Positions 1 through 9,105 are shown, counted from the stretch's first letter. The stretch is 64,000 nt of DNA from Rhizobium sp. FKY42 (GCF_005222835.1 NZ_STGA01000016.1:1-64000), one strand, 5' to 3'. A program made the numbers and translations. The notes: generated by a model not told the origin, from the sequence alone.

Positions 1-97
1 GGTCTCTCCACTACGATGTAGAACTCGTCCAGTCCTCCACCGTAGGTGGAGGTTTACTTTGATTGCAATGAAAGGCCGCTTCTGTAGCGGCCTTTTT
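1..97 (+). ncRNA. Possible 3' end of a small RNA (or mRNA 3' UTR)
   Basis: No protein-coding frame is convincing here. The segment carries a perfect hairpin, CCTCCACC-gta-GGTGGAGG at 34-52, followed by a second hairpin with a T-run at 71-97. A CCUCC-bearing stem followed by a Rho-independent terminator is the usual 3' architecture of rhizobial trans-acting sRNAs, but the 5' part lies outside the window. It could equally be the 3' UTR of a gene to the left. The call rests on structure only. Confidence 0.25.
71..97 (+). terminator. Rho-independent terminator
   Basis: AAAGGCCGCT-tctgt-AGCGGCCTTTTT is a perfect GC-rich stem followed directly by a T-run on the plus strand. It ends whatever transcript enters from the left edge. 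The A-run on the 5' side could give weaker termination in the other direction. Confidence 0.75.
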
Positions 98-112
98 CGT
101 ACCGTTCTCTTC

Positions 113-154
113 AAAGCGCGGCGCACCTTATTGGATTCAATAGAGCCGCGCTTT
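113..154. repeat. Long inverted repeat, possible bidirectional terminator
   Basis: Perfect 10-bp arms AAAGCGCGGC (113-122) and GCCGCGCTTT (145-154) enclose a second inner stem, TATTG-gatt-CAATA. It lies about 120 bp beyond the stop of the minus-strand histidine kinase and could terminate that gene. A T-rich stretch follows on the plus side (CTTTTCTT). No gene is evident in the rest of 155-273. Confidence 0.45.
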
Positions 155-273
155 CGATCTTTTCTTGCCGCATGTACGTTATCGTTCAATCGAGGATGAT
201 TGAACGCGACATGCTGTAATATAACTTAGTCACTCTGCGTTCGACAGCTTCAGGAACGCAACGTCACCGCAAA

Positions 274-1965
274 TCAGGCCTCTTCCTTTTGAGCCTCAGT
301 CGGGCACCGTTCGAAAACGCGCCGTGGGCCGGTCAATGTCCAGCGGAACCCGTGGTGCGAATAATCGACCTCGACATGCCCGCTAAAGGCCGCCGCCGCG
401 TGTCGCTTGATGATTGTCGTTCCGAAGCCGGTCGTTGCAGGCTCGTGCACAGGCGGACCATTGTGCTCCGTCCAGTCTATGATGATGCGTGGCTCCCCCT
501 CCGTGGCCTCATCAACCCTCCAGCTCAGCGAAACCCGCCCTTCCGGCACCGACAAGGCACCGTACTTGACCGAATTGGTCGCCAGTTCGTGAAGGATGAG
601 GCCAAGGTTCTGAACAGCTTCAGCACGCAACACAAAGTCCGGACCTGAGACATCCACCCTGCTTTGTGCTTCGGCAAAGGCTTCAAGATGCAACGCCACA
701 ACCCGCATCAAGGGAACGCCTGCCCATTGTTCCTGCGCCAGCATCTCGATAGATCGACCCAGTCCCTGCAACCGCTCGCCAATGGCGCTCTGAAACGCAT
801 TGATATTTGTTTCCTTGCGCGCCAACTGCCGCATCATCGCCTGGATCAGCGTCATGATGTTCTTCGTCCGGTGCACAAGCTCTCGCATGACCAGATGCGC
901 GCGATCTTCGGCCTCGCTGCGATCGAACGAGGCATTGGACAGTGCAATTGCAACCTGGTTCGCCTCAGCTATGCGCGTCTCTACAGGCGAGACGATTTCA
1001 CCCCGACCGATCCGCTCCGCCATTTCCGCGATTTGCCGGATGGGCGTCCGCAACTGGCGCCCGAGTAGATAGGCAATCAACAAACCGACAGTCAGGAAGC
1101 TGGCGCTGCCGATGACGAAGTAGCGCCAGGTCGAAACGATGGTTGCCTGAGCCGTACTGATTGGCCCCCAAACCACGATCTTCCAGTCCCAGGGCAAAAG
1201 CCTGGCATAACCGTACATCAGACGGTCCATGCCGTTTACGTCCTCGATCGTCCCGCTATTGCCGGTCATGAGTTCCTGCGTCAGTGGGGGAATTGGCGAC
1301 GGTTCACCGGCTCCGGCATTGGTCGCAGTCACGACATTGCCACGCCTGTCCAGGACGCTGACAGACCACCCCTTTGGCAAACCATCCGTCGACATCAACC
1401 TCTGCAGGTCCTCCGCATTCTGGGTGAGGATCAGTGCAGCAGCCCCGGAGGCACGGGCAGCTCCGCCAAGCGGCAGGATAACGTTGAAGACCCATCGCTT
1501 GCTGGTATTGCCGAACAGGATATTGGAAACCTGGATCCGCTCCGTCTGCCTTGCAAGCGTAAAAGTCTCCTGGTCCGACAACATGGGCAGGGGCGTTCCA
1601 TAGTCGACGCGGGTATTGAGAAGCTGCTGGCCTTTCTCGTCGGCAACCAGAACATAGCGAGAGCTTCCCCGAAGACTCACCTGCGTCCTGTTATGAAAAC
1701 TCTGGAGATCGTTGGCATCAAGGTCCGGGGATGTGGAGATCAGCTTGAGAGTCGTGACCGCATCCCGCAACTCCTGATCGATGGCGCGCGCAATGGTGCG
1801 GGCATCGTCCTGCGTGTCCGTGTTGAGAATAGCGCGTTGCTGCGCTTCCAGCCGCAGAATGAGGAAGATCACGAAGGCAATCAACGGCAGGGCAATGACA
1901 GCCGCCAATGCAACAAGGTAGGCTCCAATCGGAGCAGTCGGCAGAAGTCCCGAAAACCTCTTCAT
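274..1965 (-). CDS. HWE-family sensor histidine kinase
   Basis: Membrane sensor kinase of 563 residues. TM1 spans about 13-38. A periplasmic Cache-like sensor region covers about 40-270, TM2 about 281-302, and a HAMP-like linker follows. The dimerisation box ERELVHRTKN carries the likely phospho-acceptor His365. The N-box HELATNSVKYG (Asn464) and a WTE motif mark the HWE/HisKA_2 type found mostly in Alphaproteobacteria. HWE kinases often signal to single-domain receivers or to the general stress response, but no response regulator is adjacent, so partner and ligand are unknown. The gene stands alone; its nearest neighbour is the tctA terminator 200 bp away. The ATG start precedes a typical basic N-terminus. 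Confidence 0.85.
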   Translation of the reverse strand: MKRFSGLLPTAPIGAYLVALAAVIALPLIAFVIFLILRLEAQQRAILNTDTQDDARTIARAIDQELRDAVTTLKLISTSPDLDANDLQSFHNRTQVSLRGSSRYVLVADEKGQQLLNTRVDYGTPLPMLSDQETFTLARQTERIQVSNILFGNTSKRWVFNVILPLGGAARASGAAALILTQNAEDLQRLMSTDGLPKGWSVSVLDRRGNVVTATNAGAGEPSPIPPLTQELMTGNSGTIEDVNGMDRLMYGYARLLPWDWKIVVWGPISTAQATIVSTWRYFVIGSASFLTVGLLIAYLLGRQLRTPIRQIAEMAERIGRGEIVSPVETRIAEANQVAIALSNASFDRSEAEDRAHLVMRELVHRTKNIMTLIQAMMRQLARKETNINAFQSAIGERLQGLGRSIEMLAQEQWAGVPLMRVVALHLEAFAEAQSRVDVSGPDFVLRAEAVQNLGLILHELATNSVKYGALSVPEGRVSLSWRVDEATEGEPRIIIDWTEHNGPPVHEPATTGFGTTIIKRHAAAAFSGHVEVDYSHHGFRWTLTGPRRVFERCPTEAQKEEA

Positions 1966-2170
1966 GTGGAGAGGTTACGTCCTGAAGCCTTGGCTGAACA
2001 TCACCATCATGGCGATCATCGTCTCTATCCCCCGCAGTGGCGCTTCCGGCGACCCATTCACTACTTCTATCCGAGTTTGCTCACGGAACCAAGAGACGTT
2101 CACCGTACAGGATACAATGTGACAACGCATTGGTTCAAATGCACCGCAACTCCTACCTGTAAACCAAAAA

Positions 2171-2200
2171 CGCCGCCACTCCGGAAAAAGAGCGGCGGCG
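2171..2200 (-). terminator. Terminator of the tct operon
   Basis: On the minus strand CGCCGCCGCT...AGTGGCGGCG forms a GC-rich hairpin followed by TTTTTGGTTT, 22 bp past the tctA stop. It closes the tctCBA transcription unit. The remaining bases up to the kinase start at 1965 show no gene. Confidence 0.8.
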
Positions 2201-2221
2201 GGTTGTTTGACGTCCGGCAGA

Positions 2222-3727
2222 CTATTCTTCGTCCTGGAACACTTCTTCGCGCTTCTTGCGCACGCTCGGCAGCAGCACGACGACCAGAACACCCAGGGCA
2301 ATCACCAGCAGTGTCGCGCTGATGGGCCTCGTCAGGAACGTCGTCGGATCACCACGCGACAAGATCATGGCGCGGCGCAGGTTTTCCTCCAGAAGCGGCC
2401 CCAGCACGAAGCCGAGCAGAAGGGGCGCCGGTTCGCACCGCAACTTCACGAGCACGTAACCGATGAAGCCGAAGAAGGCGACCGCATAGAGATCGAACAC
2501 GTTCGAGTTGACGCTGTAGACCCCGATGGAGCAGAAAGCCATGATGATGGGGAAGAGCACGTAGTACGGGATCGTCAGAAGCTTCACCCAAAGCCCGATA
2601 AGCGGCAGGTTGAGCACGACCAGCATCAGGTTGCCGATCCACATGGAGGCGATGATGCCCCAGAACAGGGCGGGCTGCTCAGTCGCGACGTTCGGACCGG
2701 GAACGATGCCCTGGATGATCATTGCGCCTACCATCAGCGCCATGACCGGGTTTGCCGGAATGCCAAGCGTCAGAAGTGGAATGAAAGATGTCTGGGCACC
2801 GGCATTGTTGGCCGATTCCGGACCTGCCACACCTGCAATCGCACCATGGCCGAATTCCTCCGGCTTCTTCGAAACACGCTTTTCCACCGTGTAGGATGCA
2901 AAGGCGGCCAGGATGGCACCGCCGCCGGGCAGAATACCGAGCGCCGAACCGATGGCCGTTCCGCGAAGCACCGGCGCAAACATTGCCTTGAAGTCCGCCT
3001 TGGTCGGCAGAAGACCGCTGACCTTCGACATCAGTACGGTTCTGTTCTTCTCGCCTTCAAGATTGCGCAAAATTTCCGCGATACCGAAGACGCCGACAGC
3101 GACGGCAACGAAGTTCAGACCGTCCGAATATTCGCGAATGCCCAGCGTGAAGCGTGGCGTGCCGGAGTAGATGTCTGTTCCCACAAGCCCGAGCAGCAGA
3201 CCGAGAACCACCATGGCAAGCGCCTTGATGATGGAGCCGGATGCAAGCGCGATGGACGAGACGAGGCCGACCACCATCAGCGAGAAATATTCCGCAGCAC
3301 CAAACTGCAAGGCGATCTTTGTCAGCGGTGGCGCGAAGATGGCAACCAGGAAAGTGGAGACCGTACCGGCGAAGAAGGAGCCGAGCGCAGCGATTGCCAG
3401 GGCTGCCCCTGCACGCCCCTTGCGGGCCATCTGGTAGCCGTCGATGGCGGTCACGGCTGACGAGCTTTCGCCCGGCATGTTGATGAGGATGGCCGTGGTG
3501 GAGCCACCATATTGTGCGCCGTAATAGATGCCGGCAAGCATGATGAGCGAGGAAACCGGCTCCAACTGGAACGTGATGGGCAACAGCATCGCAATCGTCG
3601 CGGTCGCACCAATGCCCGGCAGGACGCCGATCAGGGTTCCGAGAAGAACACCGATGAGGCAGAAGAACAGGTTTTCCAGCGACGTTGCAGTGGAGAAACC
3701 AAGGGCAAGATTATTAAAAAGATCCAT
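2222..3727 (-). CDS. tctA: Tripartite tricarboxylate transporter, large membrane subunit TctA
   Basis: Large permease of a TctABC system, a secondary transporter fed by a periplasmic binding protein. The 501-residue length and about 12 hydrophobic segments are typical. The family signatures are clear: LIGVLPGIGATATIAMLLP near residue 40 and the YYGAQYGGSTTAILINMPGE segment near 68-87. It is the last gene of a minus-strand operon, 10 bp after tctB, and is followed by a strong terminator. TctA families carry citrate, other tricarboxylates, glutamate, terephthalate and more, so the substrate cannot be read from this subunit. The adjacent DctB/DctD-like pair suggests substrate-induced control. 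Confidence 0.93.
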   Translation of the reverse strand: MDLFNNLALGFSTATSLENLFFCLIGVLLGTLIGVLPGIGATATIAMLLPITFQLEPVSSLIMLAGIYYGAQYGGSTTAILINMPGESSSAVTAIDGYQMARKGRAGAALAIAALGSFFAGTVSTFLVAIFAPPLTKIALQFGAAEYFSLMVVGLVSSIALASGSIIKALAMVVLGLLLGLVGTDIYSGTPRFTLGIREYSDGLNFVAVAVGVFGIAEILRNLEGEKNRTVLMSKVSGLLPTKADFKAMFAPVLRGTAIGSALGILPGGGAILAAFASYTVEKRVSKKPEEFGHGAIAGVAGPESANNAGAQTSFIPLLTLGIPANPVMALMVGAMIIQGIVPGPNVATEQPALFWGIIASMWIGNLMLVVLNLPLIGLWVKLLTIPYYVLFPIIMAFCSIGVYSVNSNVFDLYAVAFFGFIGYVLVKLRCEPAPLLLGFVLGPLLEENLRRAMILSRGDPTTFLTRPISATLLVIALGVLVVVLLPSVRKKREEVFQDEE

Positions 3728-3737
3728 CGGCTATCTC

Positions 3738-4199
3738 CTAGAAGCCAAGCCAGGGGCCGAAAGTGCGGAATGGAAGGCCAAGGCCGTATTCGAACACCAG
3801 GACTGAAAAGACGGTCAAACCGGCCGAGAGCAGGATCGCCAGAATCGGCGTCATTCTGGATGATGCAAAACTTGCAATAAAGGCCGTCAGGAACAGCGAC
3901 GGCACGAAACCAAGACCGCGAATGGTCAGGCCGAAGAAGATCGCAGACGGCAGGATCAAGAGAAGTCCTCGCCATGCAATCGGACCGATACCCTCATGTT
4001 CGACGCGAAACGCCTGAAACAGAATGATGCCACCCAGCAGCACGAGCGCGCAGGCCAGCAGAAACGGAAAATACCCCGGCCCCATGCGAAACGCGGTGCC
4101 CAGTTCCAGATTCAGCGACTCGAAGCCGAAAAACAGCCCTATGCCAACAAACAGCGCGCCACAGACGGCGTTTGTCTTGTCAAATTCGATAGATTTCAT
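3738..4199 (-). CDS. tctB: Tripartite tricarboxylate transporter, small membrane subunit TctB
   Basis: Small permease subunit of 153 residues with four hydrophobic helices, matching the usual TctB size. The conserved RMGPGYFP segment lies after the first helix. I chose the ATG at 4199 because GGGGAGGC lies just upstream; a longer frame to 4238 has no ribosome site. It sits between tctC (232 bp upstream, across a stem-loop) and tctA (10 bp downstream). TctB is poorly conserved and has no known catalytic role; it forms the membrane complex with TctA. Confidence 0.9.
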   Translation of the reverse strand: MKSIEFDKTNAVCGALFVGIGLFFGFESLNLELGTAFRMGPGYFPFLLACALVLLGGIILFQAFRVEHEGIGPIAWRGLLLILPSAIFFGLTIRGLGFVPSLFLTAFIASFASSRMTPILAILLSAGLTVFSVLVFEYGLGLPFRTFGPWLGF

Positions 4200-4388
4200 G
4201 ATGCCTCCCCAGAACGCACGGCTTCCTTTCGGACACACTGGCGACGCTCTAACCCTTTGAAGCTCCCCGCATCGTGCCTTTCAGGACATGGATGCCTATC
4301 CTGATACAGATGTGTCAGACGTGGCAGGCGGCCGGCAAGCGTCATGATACACACGACACACAGTTCGAGCCAGCCGCAAGAAAAGAAG

Positions 4389-4419
4389 TGCCGCACACCC
4401 ATTTTCAGTGTGTGCGGCA
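4389..4419 (-). terminator. Stem-loop / partial terminator between tctC and tctB
   Basis: Perfect 10-bp arms TGCCGCACAC and GTGTGCGGCA with an 11-nt loop, followed on the minus strand by CTTCTTTTC. It starts 12 bp beyond the tctC stop. Such a structure between a binding-protein gene and its permease genes normally stabilises the upstream mRNA and lowers downstream expression. The rest of 4200-4388 shows no gene. Confidence 0.65.
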
Positions 4420-4431
4420 ATCAGGTCGACG

Positions 4432-5412
4432 TCAGTCCGCGTACTGGCCTGCAGCCTTGATCACCGGCTGCCAGCGAGCAATCTCGCTCTCGAGCTTGGC
4501 TTTCAGGGCAGCGGGCGTAGCCTCCGCGTCAGAGGAAGGCACAGTGCCGAGTTCAGCAAAGCGGGCAGCAACATTCGGATCCTTCAGCGCCACTTTCAGC
4601 GCCTTGGACAGACGCTCGTTGACAGCGGCAGGCGTTCCCTTCGGCGTGTAGACGCCGTGCCAGATGCCCACCTCAAAGCCGGCCAATCCTGCTTCGACAG
4701 CCGTCGGTACATCCTTCAGGACGTCAAGACGCTTGGGTGACGTAACGGCATAGGCCTTGATCGTACCGCCTTGAATCTGCTTCGTCGTATTGGTCGTCTG
4801 GTCGCACATGATATCGACCTGACCGCCCAGAAGATCGGTCATCGCAGGACCCGTACCCTTGTAAGGCACCGTGACCAGAGGGGTCTGGATCGCGCTCATG
4901 AACATCATGCCGCAAAGATGCGATGCGGCACCGATACCCGCATTGGCAACCGTCACCTTGTCCTTGTTGGCCTTGGCGAATTCGATCAGACCCTTGAGAT
5001 CCTTTGCCGCCATGTCCTTGCGGGTCACAATGGTCATCGGAACGTCGGTGACGAGACCAACATATTCGAAGTCCTTCAGCGTATCATAGGGCAGCTTGCG
5101 ATAGAGGGTCGCGCTGGTTGCCATGCCAATGTGGTGAAGAAGCAGCGTGTAACCATCCGCATCCGCCTTCGCCACGCGACCGGCACCGAGTGTTCCGCCA
5201 GCACCGCCGACGTTTTCGATGATGATCTGCTGACCGAGATCCTTCGACATGGATTCTGCAACGAGGCGTGCAACCGTATCGGTCGGGCCACCTGCAGAGA
5301 ACGGTACGATCATGGTAATCGACCGCTCAGGGTAACCGGCAGCCTGTGCAACGGACGAGAAAGCAACGGCGGCAAATGCAGTTGCGCAAGCGAGAGCCTT
5401 AAAAAGCTTCAT
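4432..5412 (-). CDS. tctC: Tripartite tricarboxylate transporter, periplasmic binding protein TctC (Bug family)
   Basis: Extracytoplasmic solute receptor of the TctABC system, 326 residues. A signal peptide of about 24 residues ends at VAQA. The mature protein opens with the Bug-family segment YPERSITMIVPFSAGGPTDTVAR, and GGAGGTLGA follows. Bug proteins bind carboxylates through two water-bridged loops and show wide specificity, so citrate is only one option. The start at 5412 is set by GAGGAGG eight bases upstream. It is the first structural gene after the two-component genes; a 212-bp gap upstream holds candidate activator sites. Confidence 0.92.
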   Translation of the reverse strand: MKLFKALACATAFAAVAFSSVAQAAGYPERSITMIVPFSAGGPTDTVARLVAESMSKDLGQQIIIENVGGAGGTLGAGRVAKADADGYTLLLHHIGMATSATLYRKLPYDTLKDFEYVGLVTDVPMTIVTRKDMAAKDLKGLIEFAKANKDKVTVANAGIGAASHLCGMMFMSAIQTPLVTVPYKGTGPAMTDLLGGQVDIMCDQTTNTTKQIQGGTIKAYAVTSPKRLDVLKDVPTAVEAGLAGFEVGIWHGVYTPKGTPAAVNERLSKALKVALKDPNVAARFAELGTVPSSDAEATPAALKAKLESEIARWQPVIKAAGQYAD

Positions 5413-5553
5413 GGTCATCCTCCTCATGACAATCTACGGTGTCGCGGCTCCTCCCGCAACGACCGGATGGCGACTATGTGGCTGAGGATTGATGGCACGA
5501 GCAACCGCTTCCTGCCACCGGATGGTCACAAGTGTGACTCTCCATACGTGATC

Positions 5554-5605
5554 ATGGGTGGATTCCGCCCCAAGCCCATCAGGCCATGTGTGGATTTCCA
5601 CCCAT
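5554..5605 (-). promoter_or_regulatory. Candidate activator-binding sites upstream of tctC
   Basis: Two related motifs, GTGGATTCCGC (5558-5568) and GTGGATTTCCAC (5590-5601), lie 32 bp apart, three helical turns. Their outer parts also form an inverted repeat, ATGGGTGGA...TCCACCCAT (5554-5562, 5597-5605). They lie about 145-190 bp upstream of the tctC start, the right distance for upstream activator sites of the NtrC-type regulator encoded just before. This is inference from spacing and symmetry. Confidence 0.45.
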
Positions 5606-5624
5606 CATATCTTCAACGGACGCG

Positions 5625-6998
5625 TCAGACCTCTTCACCCAGTTCCGCAAGCCCGTCCGGAGACAGAAGTTTCTTGTCGAGACCATACTTCTGCATTTTC
5701 TCGTAAAGCGTCTTCCGGCTGATTCCCAGTTGCTCATAAACGGGCTTCAATGCGCCGCCATTGGCTGAGATTGCAGCGGCGATGATGTTCCGTTCGAACG
5801 CTGCAACACGGTCGGCCAGGCGACTACTTCCCGGCTTGACCAACGCGCCGCCATCACCGGGACGCATGTCGAGGCCGAGGACGAGACGGTCGGCCGCATT
5901 GCGCAGCTCGCGCACGTTTCCCGGCCAGTCCCGTTGCGCAACGGACATGACCACCTCCTGCGGCACATCCATGTCTTCCCGGCCATAGCGAGCCGCTGCC
6001 TCGCGAACGAGCTGCAGAAACAGAAGCGGGATATCTGCCCGGCGTTGTGCCAGTGAGGGGACCCGCAGGGTCACGACGTTCAATCGATATAGGAGATCGG
6101 CGCGGAAGCGGCCCGCGGCAACCTCTGCCTCCAGATCCACCTTGCTGGTCGCGATGAAGCGCACGTCGAGTCCCACCGGCTCATTGGAGCCCAGCCGGGT
6201 GATGACCCTTTCCTGCAGGACGCGCAGGAACTTCGCCTGGAGATCGATAGGCATGGACCCGATTTCGTCCAGTAGGATCGTGCCGCCCCGTCCATGCTCA
6301 AACTTGCCGTAGCGAGGCCGAAGCGCACCGGGAAAAGCTCCTGCCTCATGGCCGAACAGCTCGCTCTCGATCAGGGTTTCAGGCAAGGAGGCGCAATTGA
6401 TGGCGATGAAGGGACGGTTGGCGCGCGGGCTGACATCATGCAGTGCGCGGGCAACCACCTCCTTGCCAACGCCTGTATCACCAATGATCAGGGTATCGGC
6501 ATCGGCTGCACCAATGGCGCGGATTTGATAGCGGAGATCGATCATCACTTGCGTGCGTCCGGGCAGCCGGGTTTCGATATCGTCGCGCTTGCCGGCAACG
6601 GCCCGAAGCCGCCGGTTTTCCAGCACCAGATTGCGGCGGTCCTGGGCACGGCGCAACACGCCAGCCAGATGCGACGTCGTGAATGGTTTCTCGATGAAAT
6701 CATAGGCGCCCTCCCGCATGGCCTTGACGGCCAGTTGCACATCGCCATGACCGGTAACCAGAATGACCGGGATTTCGGCATCCAGTTCGCGGACACGCTG
6801 CATCAGGGTCATGCCGTCCATGCCGGGCATGCGAATGTCGCTGACGATCACGCCCTCGAAGGAATAGCCGATAAGCTCCAGAACCTGTTCGGCACTGGCA
6901 AGGGTCTGGACCTCAAAGCCGGAGAGTTCCAGCGCCTGGGCTGTGGAACGGCGAAGCTCCTCCTCGTCATCCGCCAGTAATACACGCTGCATACTCAC
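5625..6998 (-). CDS. NtrC/DctD-family response regulator of the tct operon
   Basis: Receiver-AAA+-Fis response regulator of 457 residues. The receiver has acidic residues D10/D11, phospho-acceptor D54 and K104. The AAA+ domain has Walker A GDTGVGKE (173-180) and Walker B LLDE (242-245). A Fis-type helix-turn-helix ends the protein (LGISRKTLYEKMQKYGL). The sigma54-contact motif, normally GAFTGA, reads GAFPGA (220-225), with codon CCC where ACC is expected. It overlaps the sensor kinase gene by 4 bp (ATGA), so the two are translationally coupled, and it precedes tctC. It most likely activates tctCBA when the kinase senses the substrate. Confidence 0.88.
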   Translation of the reverse strand: MSMQRVLLADDEEELRRSTAQALELSGFEVQTLASAEQVLELIGYSFEGVIVSDIRMPGMDGMTLMQRVRELDAEIPVILVTGHGDVQLAVKAMREGAYDFIEKPFTTSHLAGVLRRAQDRRNLVLENRRLRAVAGKRDDIETRLPGRTQVMIDLRYQIRAIGAADADTLIIGDTGVGKEVVARALHDVSPRANRPFIAINCASLPETLIESELFGHEAGAFPGALRPRYGKFEHGRGGTILLDEIGSMPIDLQAKFLRVLQERVITRLGSNEPVGLDVRFIATSKVDLEAEVAAGRFRADLLYRLNVVTLRVPSLAQRRADIPLLFLQLVREAAARYGREDMDVPQEVVMSVAQRDWPGNVRELRNAADRLVLGLDMRPGDGGALVKPGSSRLADRVAAFERNIIAAAISANGGALKPVYEQLGISRKTLYEKMQKYGLDKKLLSPDGLAELGEEV

Positions 6999-8818
6999 TC
7001 CGCCGCTAGGCCCACCTGCCCGGTTGCCGCCGTGAGCGAGATCGTGAAGACCGCCCCGCCATCCGGGTGGTTCACAACGCTCAGGCTGCCACCGAAATCC
7101 TTGATGATGTTATAGGATATGGACAGACCAAGTCCCAAGCCCTTGCCAACGCCTTTGGTGGTGAAAAACGGATCGAAAATGCGCTCGCTGATCGCCGCCG
7201 CAACACCCGCACCACGGTCGCGTACGCGAATATGCACCCTCTCATCCACATCGACCGTCAGTTCGATGTGCCTGTCGTCGAGACCTTCGACCGCATCCGC
7301 TGCATTGGTGATGATATTGACCAGAACCTGCTGCAGGCGAATGGACCCGGCAAGCACGGGAGGCATGTCACGGGGAAGCGAAGTCTCGATTTCCGCCTGT
7401 GCGCTCTTCAGACGTGTCGAGACAATCTCCAGCGTATCGCGGATGACGTCATCCAGCGCCACGCCGCTCAGTTTCTCATTCGGTTTGCGCGCAAAATTGC
7501 GCAGGTGACGCGAGATGGAGGCCATCCGGTCGATGAGCGCTGAAATACGCCGGATGTTATCGCGCGCCTCTTCCAGCCGGCCACGCTCGATCAGGACGTC
7601 CGCACTGTCGGAATAGGTCTTGGCTGCCGCGAGCGGCTGGTTGAATTCGTGCGAAAGTGCTGCCGACATCTGGCCAAGCCCCGCAAGCTTTCCGGCCTGG
7701 ATGAGGTCCGCCTGTGTCTGCCGCAATTGAAGTTCGGTCGCGCGGCGTTCGGCAATCTCTTCCTCGATGCGGGTGTTGACCCGCGCGAGATCAGCCGTGC
7801 GCTCCTCTACCCGACGCTCCAGTTCCACCTGTGCGGCCTCCTGCAGATGCAGTCGCTCATCCAGCCGCGCGCGGCGCTGCATCAGGATTGCAACACCAAG
7901 GCCGACCAAACACAGGACCAGCAGTCCAGCAATAATCACGGTTTGCGCCTGCGCCCGGGCTGAGGCGGTGTCCGTCAGCACATTCACCGTCCAGTCCGCA
8001 TCAGGCATGCTTTGGGAAAGCACCAGATAATCCCGCGTTCCACCGGCTTCGGCAACGCTCATGATCCTGTGACCCTCTTCGACCCGTTCGGTGAAGAGAA
8101 GCGGTTTGAGCACGGCATCGGAGTAACGGCGTGAGGCGGAGGTCCGCGCAATTCTCTCCTCGGTGAGCGGTAGGATCGAATGATAGAGCCAGTGCGGGCT
8201 GCCCGTCATGAAGATGATGCCTTCGGGATCGGAGACGAAGATGCGTGCGTCGCCCCCTTCCCATGAGGCTTCCAGCACATCGATATCGACCTTGAAGACG
8301 ATGACGCCCCGTACGATGCCGCCGATCTCGATGGGCGAAGAGAAATAATAGCCGCGTTTGGCAGATGTGGTGCCCAGCGCATAGAAGCGGGCCTGCTTGC
8401 CCTTGACCGCCTCCTGGAAATAGGGACGGTAGCTGAAATTCTGGCCGACGAAGCTGGTGGGCAGGTCGAAGTTGCTGGCGGCGATCGTCTCGCCGTCCAT
8501 TGTCAACATATAGATGTCTGAGGATTTCAGAAGCGCATTGATGTTGGCGAGATAGAGATTGGTAGAATGACGGCGGATCAGGTTATCCGGCTGTAGGATC
8601 AAAGCCTCGATGTCGGGCTGCTCCGCAATCAACGCCGGTAGTGCCTCATAGCGCTTGAGGTGCCCCTCGAGCGCCGACACGGCAAGCCTCAAGGTGGTAC
8701 CGCCCTGCGTTGTCGCTTCGGCAAGATAACGCGCCTTGATGATGTCACCGCCGTGGATGGCGAAAACGACACCAATCAGGATGAAGCCGACCAATGCCGA
8801 CAGATACCGCTTACCCAA
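6995..8818 (-). CDS. DctB-type C4-dicarboxylate/carboxylate sensor histidine kinase
   Basis: Membrane sensor kinase of 607 residues. TM1 spans about 5-22, a periplasmic double-Cache sensor about 25-288, TM2 about 291-313, and a coiled coil follows (about 320-370). The HisKA box SHEFNQPLAAAK has phospho-acceptor His390; the ATPase domain has N-box NIITNAADAV and the G-boxes GVGKGLGLGLS. HEFNQPLAA is typical of DctB. The adjacent NtrC-type regulator and the TctABC genes indicate that it senses the carboxylate imported by Tct. In DctB itself the periplasmic Cache domain binds succinate or malonate directly; the ligand here is unknown. Confidence 0.9.
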   Translation of the reverse strand: MGKRYLSALVGFILIGVVFAIHGGDIIKARYLAEATTQGGTTLRLAVSALEGHLKRYEALPALIAEQPDIEALILQPDNLIRRHSTNLYLANINALLKSSDIYMLTMDGETIAASNFDLPTSFVGQNFSYRPYFQEAVKGKQARFYALGTTSAKRGYYFSSPIEIGGIVRGVIVFKVDIDVLEASWEGGDARIFVSDPEGIIFMTGSPHWLYHSILPLTEERIARTSASRRYSDAVLKPLLFTERVEEGHRIMSVAEAGGTRDYLVLSQSMPDADWTVNVLTDTASARAQAQTVIIAGLLVLCLVGLGVAILMQRRARLDERLHLQEAAQVELERRVEERTADLARVNTRIEEEIAERRATELQLRQTQADLIQAGKLAGLGQMSAALSHEFNQPLAAAKTYSDSADVLIERGRLEEARDNIRRISALIDRMASISRHLRNFARKPNEKLSGVALDDVIRDTLEIVSTRLKSAQAEIETSLPRDMPPVLAGSIRLQQVLVNIITNAADAVEGLDDRHIELTVDVDERVHIRVRDRGAGVAAAISERIFDPFFTTKGVGKGLGLGLSISYNIIKDFGGSLSVVNHPDGGAVFTISLTAATGQVGLAAE

Positions 8819-9105
8819 CCCTTATCCTCCTGGTCCGGCCTGAAGGGTGGCTGAAATTTCAGGCAGATACAAGTTGCTTTGGAAGCGGGATCAATTGGCG
8901 CAGCAGACGGTTTGATGAGAGTAAGGCTGCAACGCAGGCACCAGATGTTCACGAACACTTCTGATTTCGTGAAGATGCATCCGGTTGCATTCCTCGTTCA
9001 TAAGCATACACTGATATTACCGCCGATTGATTGAACGGGCATCGGCGGCTGGAAGACCGTGACCCATGCGTCCGGTGACTTTCGCCCTCCTCATGGAGGC
9101 GAGAC

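Noticed and set aside
2207-3460. Long open frame (417 codons) antisense to tctA
   Set aside because: Frame composition is rich in Arg, His, Gln and Asp, typical of high-GC antisense shadows; the tctA protein on the other strand is unmistakable.
5502-5519. sigma54-like promoter upstream of tctC on the minus strand (TGG-N10-TTGCT)
   Set aside because: The spacing between the GG and GC elements is two bases longer than the invariant -24/-12 distance, so I do not call a promoter.
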